From: UBA6614 sp002433235
GTDB lineage: Bacteria; Verrucomicrobiota; Verrucomicrobiia; Limisphaerales; UBA1100
Direction of reading: 5' to 3'
Assembly: GCA_002433235.1 (NCBI GenBank)
Contig: DJHS01000153.1
Span: 62,001 to 126,000, forward strand
DNA: 64,000 nucleotides
Shown: positions 42,392 through 51,821 of the stretch, one piece after another
Layout: the number at the start of each line of letters is the position of its first letter
How positions within the stretch are numbered: the stretch's first letter is position 1
Notes under the pieces: generated by a model
Databases searched by the model: none
What the model saw: only the letters and a program-made list of their open reading frames with translations
What the model was told of the DNA's origin: nothing
Translations under genes and position numbers: made by a program

Positions 42392-44341
42392 ATGAAGCCA
42401 AAGGGGCTAATGGTTGTCTTGGCCTTGGTTTTGGCGGGAGGCATCTGGCAGTTGATGTTCTCTCCGAGGGGGTCGCGTGCATCCGCGCATCATTGGTTTG
42501 ATTCAAACAACCCAAGCCATCAGGCGATAGAAGCTGAAATTCGCGCCCGCCTCAATCAACCGGACGGCCAACTCATCGAGGGCGACTTACGGAAACTGGA
42601 CCGGTTGCATCTCCGCAACCGGCAGATATCAGACCTGAAACCCTTGGGGCAACTAACAGGCTTAAAAAGACTGAATCTCCACGGCAACGAGGTCACTCGG
42701 TTGGACGCCTTGACCAAGCTGCGGCACTTGGAATTCCTGAATTTGGACGGCAACCAGATTTCCGACCTGACCCCTTTGGGCCAACTCAGCAATCTCCGGC
42801 ACCTCCATCTCGAGGGCAACTTGGTCACCAGCCTCAAGCCCCTGAAAAACCTGCCCCGATTGGAACAGGTGGACCTGAACAACAACCCCAACCTTACCCG
42901 AGAGGAAATAGACCGGCTATCCCGCGCGCTCCCCGATTGCCGCATTGGCCATAACAACAAACCAACCACCGTTCAATCCACCCGAACCCTGGAAACCGCC
43001 ATTCGCCAATCCGCGGGAGGCTCAACCCGGGCTGGACGCGAAACACTGGAAGTGTTTCATCTCAACAACGGGCAAGTCGCCTCCCTTGAACCCATCGCCC
43101 AATTGAAGGGTTTGAAAGAACTACATCTCCGCGACAATCGTGTGGCAGACCTGAAGCCACTGTCTGCCTTGGTTCATCTGGAAAGACTTTCCCTTGAAGA
43201 AAATCAGGTTGCCAATTTGAAGCCCTTGGCTCACCTGAAAAAGCTGGAGGGACTTTGGCTGTCCAAAAACCAGATCCGCGATCTCGGCCCGATTTCGGGG
43301 CTAACCCGGCTCGCTTATCTGGATCTCGCTTACAATCACATCCTCGACACGAAATACCTCTCTGAACTGAGCCAGCTCAAGGGCCTGTATCTGGAAGGCA
43401 ACCGAATCACCCATCTGGACGGCCTAACAAACTTAAAGGAGTTGAGGTTTTTAAGCCTAGACGACAATCAAATTTCTAATCTAACCCAATTGGCCGAGCT
43501 GAATGCTTTAAAGAAACTGGAACTGCACAACAATCACGTTGAAGACATCGCTCCCTTGACGAACCTGACTGACTTGGAAGAATTGACATTGCACAACAAC
43601 CGCGTTTCAAGCTTAGCCAATCTGGAGGAACTGCAGGAACTCAGAATCCTGACCGTCCAGGACAACCTGCTGGAAAACCTTGCCGGCATCGAGAGCCTAA
43701 CCGCCCTGCAGCGTTTGAACCTTCAGAACAACTCAGTAATCAGCCTGAAAGGACTGGGAAACCTCACGCAATTGGCGGAATTGAATCTGGCCAATAATCA
43801 GGTCGAGAAACTCCATCCGCTGGCCGAAATGGCAAATTTGGAAGTTTTGGATCTAAATGGCAACCAAGTCGCTGACCTCCTGCCCATGGAAGGACTCACA
43901 GCGCTGCGAAAATTCTGGGCCAACGGAAACCGCATCGAAAAACTTCAGGGGCTGGAAGGCCTTGTCAATCTGGAGTGGTTGAGTCTGGATGACAACCAAA
44001 TCTTAAGCCTTCAACCCCTCATCGGCCTGACAAACCTTAAACGACTACACTTGGAACGCAACGGCATCACCGACCTGACGCCCTTGGCCGCATTAACCAG
44101 TTTGAAAGGGTTGAGCCTCTCGGGCAACCCGGCAACCAACCTGTCCGCCATTCAAAAGTTGACTCAACTGGACTGGCTGTTTCTCAACAACTGCGAAGTG
44201 AATGATTTGAGCCCGCTGATGACGATGACAAACCTCAAGATCCTTTGGCTGGAAAACAATCCAAGCCTGACAAGCTCCGACATCAAGAACCTCCAACGCG
44301 CGCTGCCAAACTGCCGCATTCACCACAACACAGGGAAGTGA
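42392..44341 (+). CDS. Leucine-rich-repeat protein, 22-residue repeats, with N-terminal anchor
   Basis: 649 residues from the ATG at 42392. The N-terminus is a membrane anchor or signal (residues 3-22). About 22 LRR units of 22 residues follow, of the internalin-like bacterial type (LxLxxNxIxDLxPLxxLxxLxx), such as LHLRDNRVADLKPLSALVHL. They fall into two blocks. Each ends in a similar cap (NNPNLTREEIDRLSRALPD near residue 175, and NPSLTSSDIKNLQRALPN at the C-terminus), so the protein probably arose by joining or duplicating two units. LRRs of this type bind proteins or glycans. It lies between two pseudopilins and is convergent with the second. Confidence 0.88.
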   Translation: MKPKGLMVVLALVLAGGIWQLMFSPRGSRASAHHWFDSNNPSHQAIEAEIRARLNQPDGQLIEGDLRKLDRLHLRNRQISDLKPLGQLTGLKRLNLHGNEVTRLDALTKLRHLEFLNLDGNQISDLTPLGQLSNLRHLHLEGNLVTSLKPLKNLPRLEQVDLNNNPNLTREEIDRLSRALPDCRIGHNNKPTTVQSTRTLETAIRQSAGGSTRAGRETLEVFHLNNGQVASLEPIAQLKGLKELHLRDNRVADLKPLSALVHLERLSLEENQVANLKPLAHLKKLEGLWLSKNQIRDLGPISGLTRLAYLDLAYNHILDTKYLSELSQLKGLYLEGNRITHLDGLTNLKELRFLSLDDNQISNLTQLAELNALKKLELHNNHVEDIAPLTNLTDLEELTLHNNRVSSLANLEELQELRILTVQDNLLENLAGIESLTALQRLNLQNNSVISLKGLGNLTQLAELNLANNQVEKLHPLAEMANLEVLDLNGNQVADLLPMEGLTALRKFWANGNRIEKLQGLEGLVNLEWLSLDDNQILSLQPLIGLTNLKRLHLERNGITDLTPLAALTSLKGLSLSGNPATNLSAIQKLTQLDWLFLNNCEVNDLSPLMTMTNLKILWLENNPSLTSSDIKNLQRALPNCRIHHNTGK

Positions 44342-44363
44342 TCCCCGGCTCGCTGCGCTGCTA

Positions 44364-45635
44364 CTACTTGCCCCGCTCCGGCTGGCTCACAACCTCCAGG
44401 GGCACATCGTGATCACCGCCGCGTGAACTGGCATGTTTCTTCACCCGATCCTGCAGTTCTACATCGTTGATCTGCTCGGCACTCCCACCCGCCATAAGGA
44501 TGTTCCCCTCGTTGCTATCCAGCCCCATCATCACCAGGTTTCGATATACGCTGCGCGTGTTTTCCGTGGCCACGTTTCTGGATTGGCAGCCCTTGTGGTC
44601 GGGCGTGTGCTTGACCCATGGGCTCGTGTATCCCCCCCAATATTTCGCGTCCAAGCTCTGCTTGTAAATCTCCGGGCCAATGTAGCTGACTCCCTTGATG
44701 CCGGGGGCAAAGCTGCGGCCGATGTGCCCGGCGCAAAGATACTGGTCAGACCACCAATGGCTCCGATAACTCGTGGTCTGCGGACTGAAGTGATAAATCA
44801 CCTGCCCACTCGTCCCCGGCTTGTCCAGCTTGACCACCGAGTGCTCGATATTGCTGAGCCGGCGCGCCGTATTTAAATCCGGGAAAGTTTGCGGCGGGTC
44901 ATACTGGCCATCGCCATCCAAATCGTAGGGTTGGACCGGGTGCGGACTAATACCCGTGGCGGGCCCACAGGTTCCGCCCACCCAGTTTTTGGTCAGGGCC
45001 AGAATGGAGTTCGCCTTGTTGACATCACCTCCGCGGTGAATCGCATAGCTCATGGCTTTCCGGTTGACCACATTGTCAGTGCCAAACATACCGCCGGTCT
45101 TATACTGATAGGACTCCACCCGCTGCACACTGCTGCTGTGGGAGTCCACCGGCTTGCCACTGGAATCCAAATACAACTTCCCGCTCTTGGTCTTGGTTTC
45201 CGCCTCGCCGCGCACTTCATCCTGATTGGCCTTTTTAACACCTGGATCGCTGGGCGAAGCCAATATCTTGGCCGTCTTTAGGTCAGTCGCCCCCCACATG
45301 CGCTGAATATCATGCGACCAGCCCCAATGAGAGTTGTGCGTATCGCCGGAATCACTGCGCGGCATGTTGTCGTAAATCCTAGCAGCATCATAGTGGGTCA
45401 GAAACCAAGCAAAGTTGCCCTCGTCAGCCGCAAAACTATTCCATGCCGTGCCGATGCTGCGAAGATTGGTAATGCACCGCACGCGGTTGGCTTTCTTGCG
45501 CGCCTTGGCCAACGCCGGCATGAGAATGGAGGCGAGGATGCCGATGATGGCCACCACCACCAGCAGTTCAATGAGGGTGAACCCGCGTCTGTTTCTAATT
45601 CCCATGCCTTGTCCCATCCTGTGAGCAAAATTCAT
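44364..45635 (-). CDS. Pseudopilin with prepilin-type N-terminal methylation motif (second copy)
   Basis: 423 residues from ATG at 45635; starts at 45617 and 45605 are also in frame. RNRRGFTLIELLVVVAIIGI is a prepilin signal cleaved after Gly, then a hydrophobic helix. The mature part carries a DLDGDGQYDPPQTF loop, a DxDxDG-like possible calcium site, and many aromatic residues. It ends in a soluble tail rich in Arg/His. It belongs to the same broad type as the gene at 41405 but the two mature domains are not alike. The 115 bases upstream are A/T-rich with a weak promoter-like TTGAAA. Confidence 0.87.
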   Translation of the reverse strand: MNFAHRMGQGMGIRNRRGFTLIELLVVVAIIGILASILMPALAKARKKANRVRCITNLRSIGTAWNSFAADEGNFAWFLTHYDAARIYDNMPRSDSGDTHNSHWGWSHDIQRMWGATDLKTAKILASPSDPGVKKANQDEVRGEAETKTKSGKLYLDSSGKPVDSHSSSVQRVESYQYKTGGMFGTDNVVNRKAMSYAIHRGGDVNKANSILALTKNWVGGTCGPATGISPHPVQPYDLDGDGQYDPPQTFPDLNTARRLSNIEHSVVKLDKPGTSGQVIYHFSPQTTSYRSHWWSDQYLCAGHIGRSFAPGIKGVSYIGPEIYKQSLDAKYWGGYTSPWVKHTPDHKGCQSRNVATENTRSVYRNLVMMGLDSNEGNILMAGGSAEQINDVELQDRVKKHASSRGGDHDVPLEVVSQPERGK

Positions 45636-45749
45636 GCCGCAAAAAAATAGAAAAAAAGTACATTTTTTGGCATATTTTTCAATCTCGTCCGAATTTTTCA
45701 CGGAAATCCCACGCAAATAGCGTCTGGGGCACACAAACAGCCACCGCCA

Positions 45750-47153
45750 TCACCAACTCTGAACTAAAGCCGGAAACTGGCAACCGTCACAAGTGGCGGG
45801 GGCATGATCACAAAAATCGCGGACAATTTGCAGCAGCCCTTGCTGGTGGGCTGCGGCGGAAAGGCGGCGAGGTTCGGCAAACAGCCGCTGGCAGGCGAGT
45901 TTTAATGTCCGGTTATCTTGGGCCGGTGGCCAACTGTGGAAGCGGGACTCGATGCGCGACAACAATTCGCGATTCCGGCCCGCACTGGCACGGGCATGGA
46001 ACCAAGGCAAGATGACGTTGATGGCGAGATCTGTGGCACGGGCTGCCCCAAGAAGCGGGCAATGTCTTTCCTTGCGCGGACTTTTAAAGGTCCAGTGATG
46101 ATTCCAAAACGGATCCGGTTTGACCTGCAGATATTCCAGCAGCGAACCGCCACGTTGGCTCTTTACACCATCCGACTCCAGCCAAGCTTGAAGACGTTTG
46201 GGCAAGTTGCCTGCCGCCATCCAGCCGGCCAGTAAAACCAGCCTGCGAACAGGATGGTTGGCAGGGCGCAATCCCGCCATTCGCCAAAGAGACCTTGGCA
46301 GGCAGTGGTCTGTCAAGGCATCACGTTCACGCCACCAACAGTCCCAGAGTTCGCGCAGGTACTCGCGAACGACAGTGGACTGCGTGGGGAAATCGTCCGT
46401 CAAGAAACCCGCGCACCCCAGCAGTCTGGCCTGCCAACCCAGGGCATCAGTGGAACCTACCGCGTGAAGTGCAGGCAAACGTTCGGCAAGGTTTTGCATG
46501 GGCCAGGTATTGTGCTTGTAGCCAAGTGCACGAAAGAGACCCTGCCACAAGGCAGCATCCCAGCCATGAATACGGGCCAGACGAGTCATGCCTTCAGCCT
46601 TGGTTTGCAGGCGAACGAGAGCAGCCTGACTCAGAAGTTCCTCCAGCGCCTCGGCAGACAATGCCGCCAGTGGGGCCCTGCACTGGCCAGCAAATTCTGT
46701 GGGAAAAGGCGGTTCGGTGGTGTGCCAGGCAGACAGTTGTTTCAAGGGCGCATCACAGTGGGGTTGAAGTCGGAGCGTGGGCAGATGTGTCCGCGCCGGG
46801 CCATTCCAGACAACGTGCAAAATGACACCTCCAAACCCGGGGTTGTCAGCATGACCATGCGCGCGCCAATCGGAAGCGGCCGAATCGATTTCGATGTCAC
46901 CAGTCACGGGCGAACCATCGCCAAGTTGGATCACAGCCCGATGGAAATCGGGCCCAGCTTCGTAATTCCAAAAACCAGGATGGAACACACGAAGGATTTG
47001 GCCATCGCAGGTATGAAGCCGGTCCCGTCGAATGCGCTGGTGCTGCCAAATCCCCTGCAGTAGCCGCTCTGGAGGTGGTCTCGCAGGCGCGTCATGCAGG
47101 GCATCGTCAACCCTTTGCGCACGCCATTGGGAATAAATTTTGGGGTCGGCCAT
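45750..47153 (-). CDS. DUF2851-family protein
   Basis: 467 residues from ATG at 47153. Family signals: YEAGPDFHRAVIQLGDGSPVTG, GDIEIDSAASDWRAHGHADN, HVVWNGPARTHLPTLRL and the C-terminal CDHAPATCDGCQFP cluster (three Cys), which might bind metal. The GxDF..A.I...D...GDIE.H pattern looks like a nuclease-like or phosphodiesterase-like active site, but the function of this family is not established. No signal peptide. It is divergent from the HtrA-ABC operon (78 bases between starts). Confidence 0.82.
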   Translation of the reverse strand: MADPKIYSQWRAQRVDDALHDAPARPPPERLLQGIWQHQRIRRDRLHTCDGQILRVFHPGFWNYEAGPDFHRAVIQLGDGSPVTGDIEIDSAASDWRAHGHADNPGFGGVILHVVWNGPARTHLPTLRLQPHCDAPLKQLSAWHTTEPPFPTEFAGQCRAPLAALSAEALEELLSQAALVRLQTKAEGMTRLARIHGWDAALWQGLFRALGYKHNTWPMQNLAERLPALHAVGSTDALGWQARLLGCAGFLTDDFPTQSTVVREYLRELWDCWWRERDALTDHCLPRSLWRMAGLRPANHPVRRLVLLAGWMAAGNLPKRLQAWLESDGVKSQRGGSLLEYLQVKPDPFWNHHWTFKSPRKERHCPLLGAARATDLAINVILPWFHARASAGRNRELLSRIESRFHSWPPAQDNRTLKLACQRLFAEPRRLSAAAHQQGLLQIVRDFCDHAPATCDGCQFPALVQSW

Positions 47154-47231
47154 GTTCACTTCCGTTGCGTGGAGTGGATTTTTTTGCCAAATTGTTCCTG
47201 TCTCGTTCCACGACAGGCGGGCTTGTTTTAA

Positions 47232-48593
47232 ATGAATACTAGGACCATCCACCGGACTGCACCGGCCGTCAACCGCGCATTGACGGCGGCGTTGTTGATG
47301 TATGGATTTCTCTGCCTTGAGGCGGAAAGTCCGCGACGCGACGCGGTTGTGCGGGCCGTGGAACAGGTGATGCCCAGCGTGGTGAACATTTCCACGGAGA
47401 CCGTGGTGGAAGTCCGTGATCCATTCGCGGAAATGTTGCGCGATTTTTGGGGACCGTTTTATCAACGGCGCGGCCCGAATGTGCGCCACAGCCTGGGTTC
47501 CGGGGTAATCATTGACCCGGATGGATACCTGTTGACGAATCATCACGTTGTCCAACGGGCAACGCGTATCACCGTAAAGTTAATGGACGGCAGGGAACTG
47601 GAGGCAAAGCCTGTAGCAGGCACCGCGCGAAGCGACTTAGCCTTGCTGAAAATCAAGGCAGCCAAGGGGGCGCGGTTCAATGCGGTGGAATTTGCGAAGG
47701 CAAACGACCTGCTGCTCGGGGAATCGGTCATAGCACTGGGAAACCCGTTTGGTCTGGGTGGCTCGGTGAGCCGTGGCATTCTCAGCAGCAAACAGCGCAA
47801 GGCACCACGGGAGGGAGAGAAACTGGACATTGCGAACTGGCTGCAAACAGATGCCGCCATCAACCCAGGCAACAGCGGAGGCCCGTTGGTGAACTTGGAT
47901 GGCAAATTGATCGGCATCAACGTAGCCATTCACCGGCAGGGCCAAGGCATCGGATTCGCCATTCCCATCCGGCAGGTCAATGCGGCCCTAACGGATTTTT
48001 TCACACCGGAACGCCTGCAAGGCCTTTGGCTAGGAGCACGCGTAAAGCCCGGCCCGGAGGGCATGGTGGTAATATTGGTGGAACCTGGCGGGCCGGCGGC
48101 TGATGGAGGATTACGCGTGGGAGACCGTGTGATCTCCATCAACGGTCGGGAAACAGGACACCTGCTGGACTGGGCCAAGGCCATCGAGGCACGCATGGAA
48201 ATGATTGTCACGCGCGCTGGGCAACGGCGAACCCTGAAATTGAGGCTTCGTCCGGAGGAGGATTTTTTCAACGCAACACTCGTGCAAAGGCGCTTGGGGT
48301 TTTCGCTTGAACCGTTGACGGAAGCCTTGGCGAAACGACTGCGCCTGAGTTTTACCGGCGGATTCGTGGTCACCGAGGTGGAGAAGAACGGCCCGGCGCA
48401 TGATGCTGGTCTGCGCACAGACCATGTGGTCGAGTCGATTAACGGCCAGGCACCATCGACATTGGTGGAATTTGCAAGGCAGGTGAACGCCCTGCGCCGA
48501 GGCGACCGGGCGCGGTTGATGGTGGTCATTGAAAATCGCACAGGCAACTTCATCCAACGGCGCCAAGCCATGGCGGAGGTGACGGCGCGATGA
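47232..48593 (+). CDS. HtrA/DegP-type periplasmic serine protease
   Basis: 453 residues. A signal peptide (to about residue 31) is followed by an S1C protease domain with the full catalytic triad: His in LLTNHHVVQ, Asp in ARSDLALLK, Ser in AINPGNSGGPLV. Two PDZ domains follow: the first includes GGPAADGGLRVGDRVISING; the second includes NGPAHDAGLRTDHVVESING. DegP/Q proteins degrade or refold misfolded envelope proteins. The stop overlaps the ABC ATPase start by four bases, which links it to the downstream export operon. Confidence 0.93.
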   Translation: MNTRTIHRTAPAVNRALTAALLMYGFLCLEAESPRRDAVVRAVEQVMPSVVNISTETVVEVRDPFAEMLRDFWGPFYQRRGPNVRHSLGSGVIIDPDGYLLTNHHVVQRATRITVKLMDGRELEAKPVAGTARSDLALLKIKAAKGARFNAVEFAKANDLLLGESVIALGNPFGLGGSVSRGILSSKQRKAPREGEKLDIANWLQTDAAINPGNSGGPLVNLDGKLIGINVAIHRQGQGIGFAIPIRQVNAALTDFFTPERLQGLWLGARVKPGPEGMVVILVEPGGPAADGGLRVGDRVISINGRETGHLLDWAKAIEARMEMIVTRAGQRRTLKLRLRPEEDFFNATLVQRRLGFSLEPLTEALAKRLRLSFTGGFVVTEVEKNGPAHDAGLRTDHVVESINGQAPSTLVEFARQVNALRRGDRARLMVVIENRTGNFIQRRQAMAEVTAR

Positions 48594-49570
48594 CCCTTGA
48601 GACCAACGGCAAACCCATGATCGAGGTCCGCGGCTTGCGGAAGGAATATGCCGGCAAGCCGGCCGTCAAGGGGCTGAATTTCACTGTGGCACGCGGTGAA
48701 ATTGTCGGTTTCATAGGTCCCAATGGCGCGGGCAAGAGTACGACGATGCGCATTCTGGCCTCGTTTCTCTCCGCCACCGCCGGCACAGCACAGGTGGCCG
48801 GTTTTGATGTGGAACGTGACTCCATGGAAGTGCGACGGCGCGTGGGATACATGCCCGAAAACAATCCACTCCCGGAAGACATGCGAGTGCGCGAGTACCT
48901 GAAGTTCCGCGCAAGACTCAAGGGATTGAGCCGCATGGCCAGTCGTAACCGGGTGGACGAGGTATCCGGACAACTGGGGCTTGAGGAGGTGTGCAACAAG
49001 ATGATCGGCCACCTGTCCAAGGGGTTCCGCCAGCGGGTGGGGCTGGCCGATGCGCTGGTCCATGAGCCGGATCTTTTGATCCTAGATGAACCCACCATCG
49101 GTTTAGACCCTCACCAAATCATGGCCGTGCGGGAATTAATCAAGAAACTGTCCGCGGATCGCACCGTGCTCATTTCCTCGCACATTCTGCCAGAGGTGGA
49201 GGTCACCTGTAACCGGCTGCTAATTATGCATCGTGGTAACTTGTTGGCTGCGGACACACAATCAAACCTGCAAAAACGAATCGGCGGGGCCACCCGCGTG
49301 GTGGCGGAATTGAGCGCCCCGGAAGGTGACTTGCGGACCGCGTGGGAGGAAATGGGGGAGGTCAGGGATTTCCACTTGTCGGCCACGGAAGGTGATTTTC
49401 GGCGGTGCGTTTTGATGCCGCGCGACGGTGTCGATTTGCGCACGCGGGTGGTGGACTTGGCGCACGCACGTGGATGGACCCTGCGTGAGTTGTCTGAAAA
49501 CCGGGCGACGCTGGAGGACATCTTCGTGCAACTCACCCGACCGGATGATGACGAGGAGGACTTGTTTTAA
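48590..49570 (+). CDS. ABC transporter ATP-binding protein (GldA/CcmA-like)
   Basis: 326 residues. The Walker A is FIGPNGAGKSTTMRI, the signature is LSKGFRQRVGLADALVH, the Walker B is LLILDEPTIGLDPHQ and the switch His lies in LISSHILPE. A C-terminal extension follows. It powers the ABC-2 permease encoded next (the stop and start share one base). Similar ATPases act with GldF and GldG in Bacteroidota gliding or in uncharacterised Verrucomicrobia exporters; the substrate is not known. Confidence 0.93.
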   Translation: MTLETNGKPMIEVRGLRKEYAGKPAVKGLNFTVARGEIVGFIGPNGAGKSTTMRILASFLSATAGTAQVAGFDVERDSMEVRRRVGYMPENNPLPEDMRVREYLKFRARLKGLSRMASRNRVDEVSGQLGLEEVCNKMIGHLSKGFRQRVGLADALVHEPDLLILDEPTIGLDPHQIMAVRELIKKLSADRTVLISSHILPEVEVTCNRLLIMHRGNLLAADTQSNLQKRIGGATRVVAELSAPEGDLRTAWEEMGEVRDFHLSATEGDFRRCVLMPRDGVDLRTRVVDLAHARGWTLRELSENRATLEDIFVQLTRPDDDEEDLF

Positions 49571-50322
49571 TGGCGGCCTTTCTCACTCTTACACGCCGCG
49601 AATTGAGTGGTTACTTTTTCTCCCTGCGCGGCTATGTGATCATTGCCGGCGTGCAGCTGCTGATTGGAGCCAGCCTATTGATTGTGCTGGACGCCCTGAA
49701 CGAGAAACCCTTCGACATACCGCTCACTGAAAAGCTGCCCAACAGCGGGTTCTTCTGGCTGGTCCTTCTCCTGATGGCGCCGATCATCACTATGCGAACC
49801 TACGCACACGAAAAATCAACCGGCACATTCGAAACTCTTTTGGCCACGCCGGTCAGTGACCGTGCGGTCGTACTTGCCAAGTTTGTCGGCGCATGGCTGT
49901 TCTACCTGCTGGCTTGGGCCCCCGCCGCCACGTTGCCTTTCTTGTTAAGCCGATATGTGGACGGCTTGGGCCCAGTGGACACGGGCCCGCTGGTCAGCCT
50001 CGCACTGGGGGTGGGAGTCATCGGTGCCTTCTTCATGGCCGTCGGGTGTTTTGCCTCGGCACTGACGCGCAGCCAAATCATTGCGGCCATGACCAGTTTT
50101 GCCATCGGCACCGGCGTCTTTTTGATAGGATTGCTGGCCGTGTATCGCCCCCCACAACTGGGCTGGAAGACGGACTTGTTTGCCCATATTTCAATGGTTG
50201 AACACATGGGGGATTTTGCCAGCGGCATTGTGGATTCCAGGCACCTTGTGTTTTACATCAGCCTGACCCTGATGTTCCTGTATTTAACCGAGCAGGTGCT
50301 CGCCAGTCGGCGCTGGAAATGA
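49570..50322 (+). CDS. ABC-2-type permease (GldF-like)
   Basis: 250 residues with six hydrophobic segments. MAAFLTLTRRELSGYFFSLRGYV is the usual start of ABC-2 permeases of this group, and YAHEKSTGTFETLLATPVSD is the conserved cytoplasmic loop. It forms the membrane part of the exporter with the preceding ATPase. The start codon shares one base with the ATPase stop, and the stop overlaps the next start by four bases, so translation is strongly coupled. Confidence 0.92.
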   Translation: MAAFLTLTRRELSGYFFSLRGYVIIAGVQLLIGASLLIVLDALNEKPFDIPLTEKLPNSGFFWLVLLLMAPIITMRTYAHEKSTGTFETLLATPVSDRAVVLAKFVGAWLFYLLAWAPAATLPFLLSRYVDGLGPVDTGPLVSLALGVGVIGAFFMAVGCFASALTRSQIIAAMTSFAIGTGVFLIGLLAVYRPPQLGWKTDLFAHISMVEHMGDFASGIVDSRHLVFYISLTLMFLYLTEQVLASRRWK

Positions 50323-51821
50323 CCATGAGCGACACCCCCGCCAAATCGTCCGCCCCCATACGCCGCTGGCTGTGGTGGGTGAACTTTGCCCTGGGCGTGG
50401 TCGCCGTGTTGGCACTTGCGGGCATGGCAAACTACTTCGCTCATCGCCACCACTCCCGCTCTCACTGGGCAGCCAGGCTGGACAAAAACCTTTCACCCAT
50501 GACCCGGCAGGTTCTCGACTCGGTGACCAACGATGTCCGCGTGGTCGTGTTTTATGACCGTCGCGAATCGTTGTACCGACCCGTCGTTGAATTACTCCGC
50601 CAATACAAGCAGATCAACCCGCGGATCAATATCGAATCCATCGACTTCGAGCTGGAACCCGCCAAAGCAACAAGCCTTCAGGAAGATAAAGAACTGCAGC
50701 TGCCGGGTAACGCGCGCAATCTCGTGATCTTCAAATCAAACGACAAGACCGAGATTGTGCCCCACGGCACCCTCTCACAGTTGGGGGTTTCACACACAGA
50801 CCAACAAGGCCGCAGTGTTTTCAAGCGCACACATTTCAACGGCGAACAAATGTTCACCTCCGCGCTGGTGGCCGTGTCCAGTGCCACCAAGCCGGTGATT
50901 TATCACCTCACAGGGCACGGAACCCATTCCTTGACCAACACAACCACGATCGATGGATACGGCCGCTTTACGCGAACCTTGGCCCGAATGCATGTCAACC
51001 TTCGACCCTTGTCACTGGATCAACAGAGTGTGCCCAACGATTGCAGGTTATTGATTATTCCCGGGCCTGCCACCCCCCTGGATGCCCTGAGCATTGCCCG
51101 GCTTCGTGAGTATCTGACCGATGGTGGACGCGCTCTGTTCCTGTTCCGCCCCCAGACTCGGGCGGGCTTGGGGCCATTGCTGGCCGACTGGGGCGTGCTT
51201 ATCGGCAACGACATCGTGAATGACCCTGGCAACAGCTATGGCGACGGCTCGGTCAAATTTGGCAAGTACGACTGGGATTCAGAGCGGGGGCTTCATCCCG
51301 TTATGCGCGCGGTGTCACAGCAGGGCAAAGCTCTGCGCATGGCCCGACCTCGCTCAATTACAGATTTAAATAATTCACCCGAAGCCGAAAATGCGCAACG
51401 CACCATACTGATCTCCACCGGCCCGGAAGGACTGGCCTACCTTCGGACCGCACCCGGAGCCTCTGCCAGCCAACCCATTGTGGGTCTTCGCGGGCACATC
51501 CCCGTCGCCATGGCCGTGGAGAACACCCCTCCCGAAGGCATGGAAAATCCGCAATCTTTGCGCATGGCTGTGTTTGGGGATAGTGCATGGTTGTGCAACG
51601 CCCTGTATGATCGCGAAGGCAATTCTGAACTGGCATGGCACCTAGTCAGTTGGCTGCTGGATCGATCTCAGCTGCTCGCCATTGGCCCAAGGCCAGTCCG
51701 AGATCATCAATTCTCACTCACGGACAAGAACCGCCGGGACTTGGCGGGCTGGCTGCTGGGTGTTCTACCAGGCGGTATTTTCGGGTTGGGCTTTCTGGTC
51801 TGGCTGCGCAGGAGGCACTAA
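50319..51821 (+). CDS. GldG-like ABC auxiliary protein
   Basis: 500 residues (second in-frame ATG at 50325). An N-terminal TM helix (about 17-40) and a C-terminal TM helix (about 477-497) bracket a periplasmic domain. It includes NLSPMTRQVLDSVTNDVRVVV and VIYHLTGHGTHSL, as in the GldG family (ABC_transp_aux). The domain has a ThiJ/PfpI-like ITG.H.H segment but no clear catalytic set. It probably links the exporter to envelope components. The next gene starts right after its stop. Confidence 0.88.
   Translation: MTMSDTPAKSSAPIRRWLWWVNFALGVVAVLALAGMANYFAHRHHSRSHWAARLDKNLSPMTRQVLDSVTNDVRVVVFYDRRESLYRPVVELLRQYKQINPRINIESIDFELEPAKATSLQEDKELQLPGNARNLVIFKSNDKTEIVPHGTLSQLGVSHTDQQGRSVFKRTHFNGEQMFTSALVAVSSATKPVIYHLTGHGTHSLTNTTTIDGYGRFTRTLARMHVNLRPLSLDQQSVPNDCRLLIIPGPATPLDALSIARLREYLTDGGRALFLFRPQTRAGLGPLLADWGVLIGNDIVNDPGNSYGDGSVKFGKYDWDSERGLHPVMRAVSQQGKALRMARPRSITDLNNSPEAENAQRTILISTGPEGLAYLRTAPGASASQPIVGLRGHIPVAMAVENTPPEGMENPQSLRMAVFGDSAWLCNALYDREGNSELAWHLVSWLLDRSQLLAIGPRPVRDHQFSLTDKNRRDLAGWLLGVLPGGIFGLGFLVWLRRRH

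Noticed and set aside
45636..45749. A-rich region before the second pseudopilin as a regulatory RNA
   Set aside because: It is only a run of A/T with a weak promoter-like TTGAAA; no stable hairpin or known motif.
46254..47063. Open frame opposite the DUF2851 gene
   Set aside because: No motif; DUF2851 on the other strand is clear.
47196..47216. CCTGTC/GACAGG inverted repeat before the HtrA gene
   Set aside because: A six-base stem with a nine-base spacer is too weak to call an operator or terminator.
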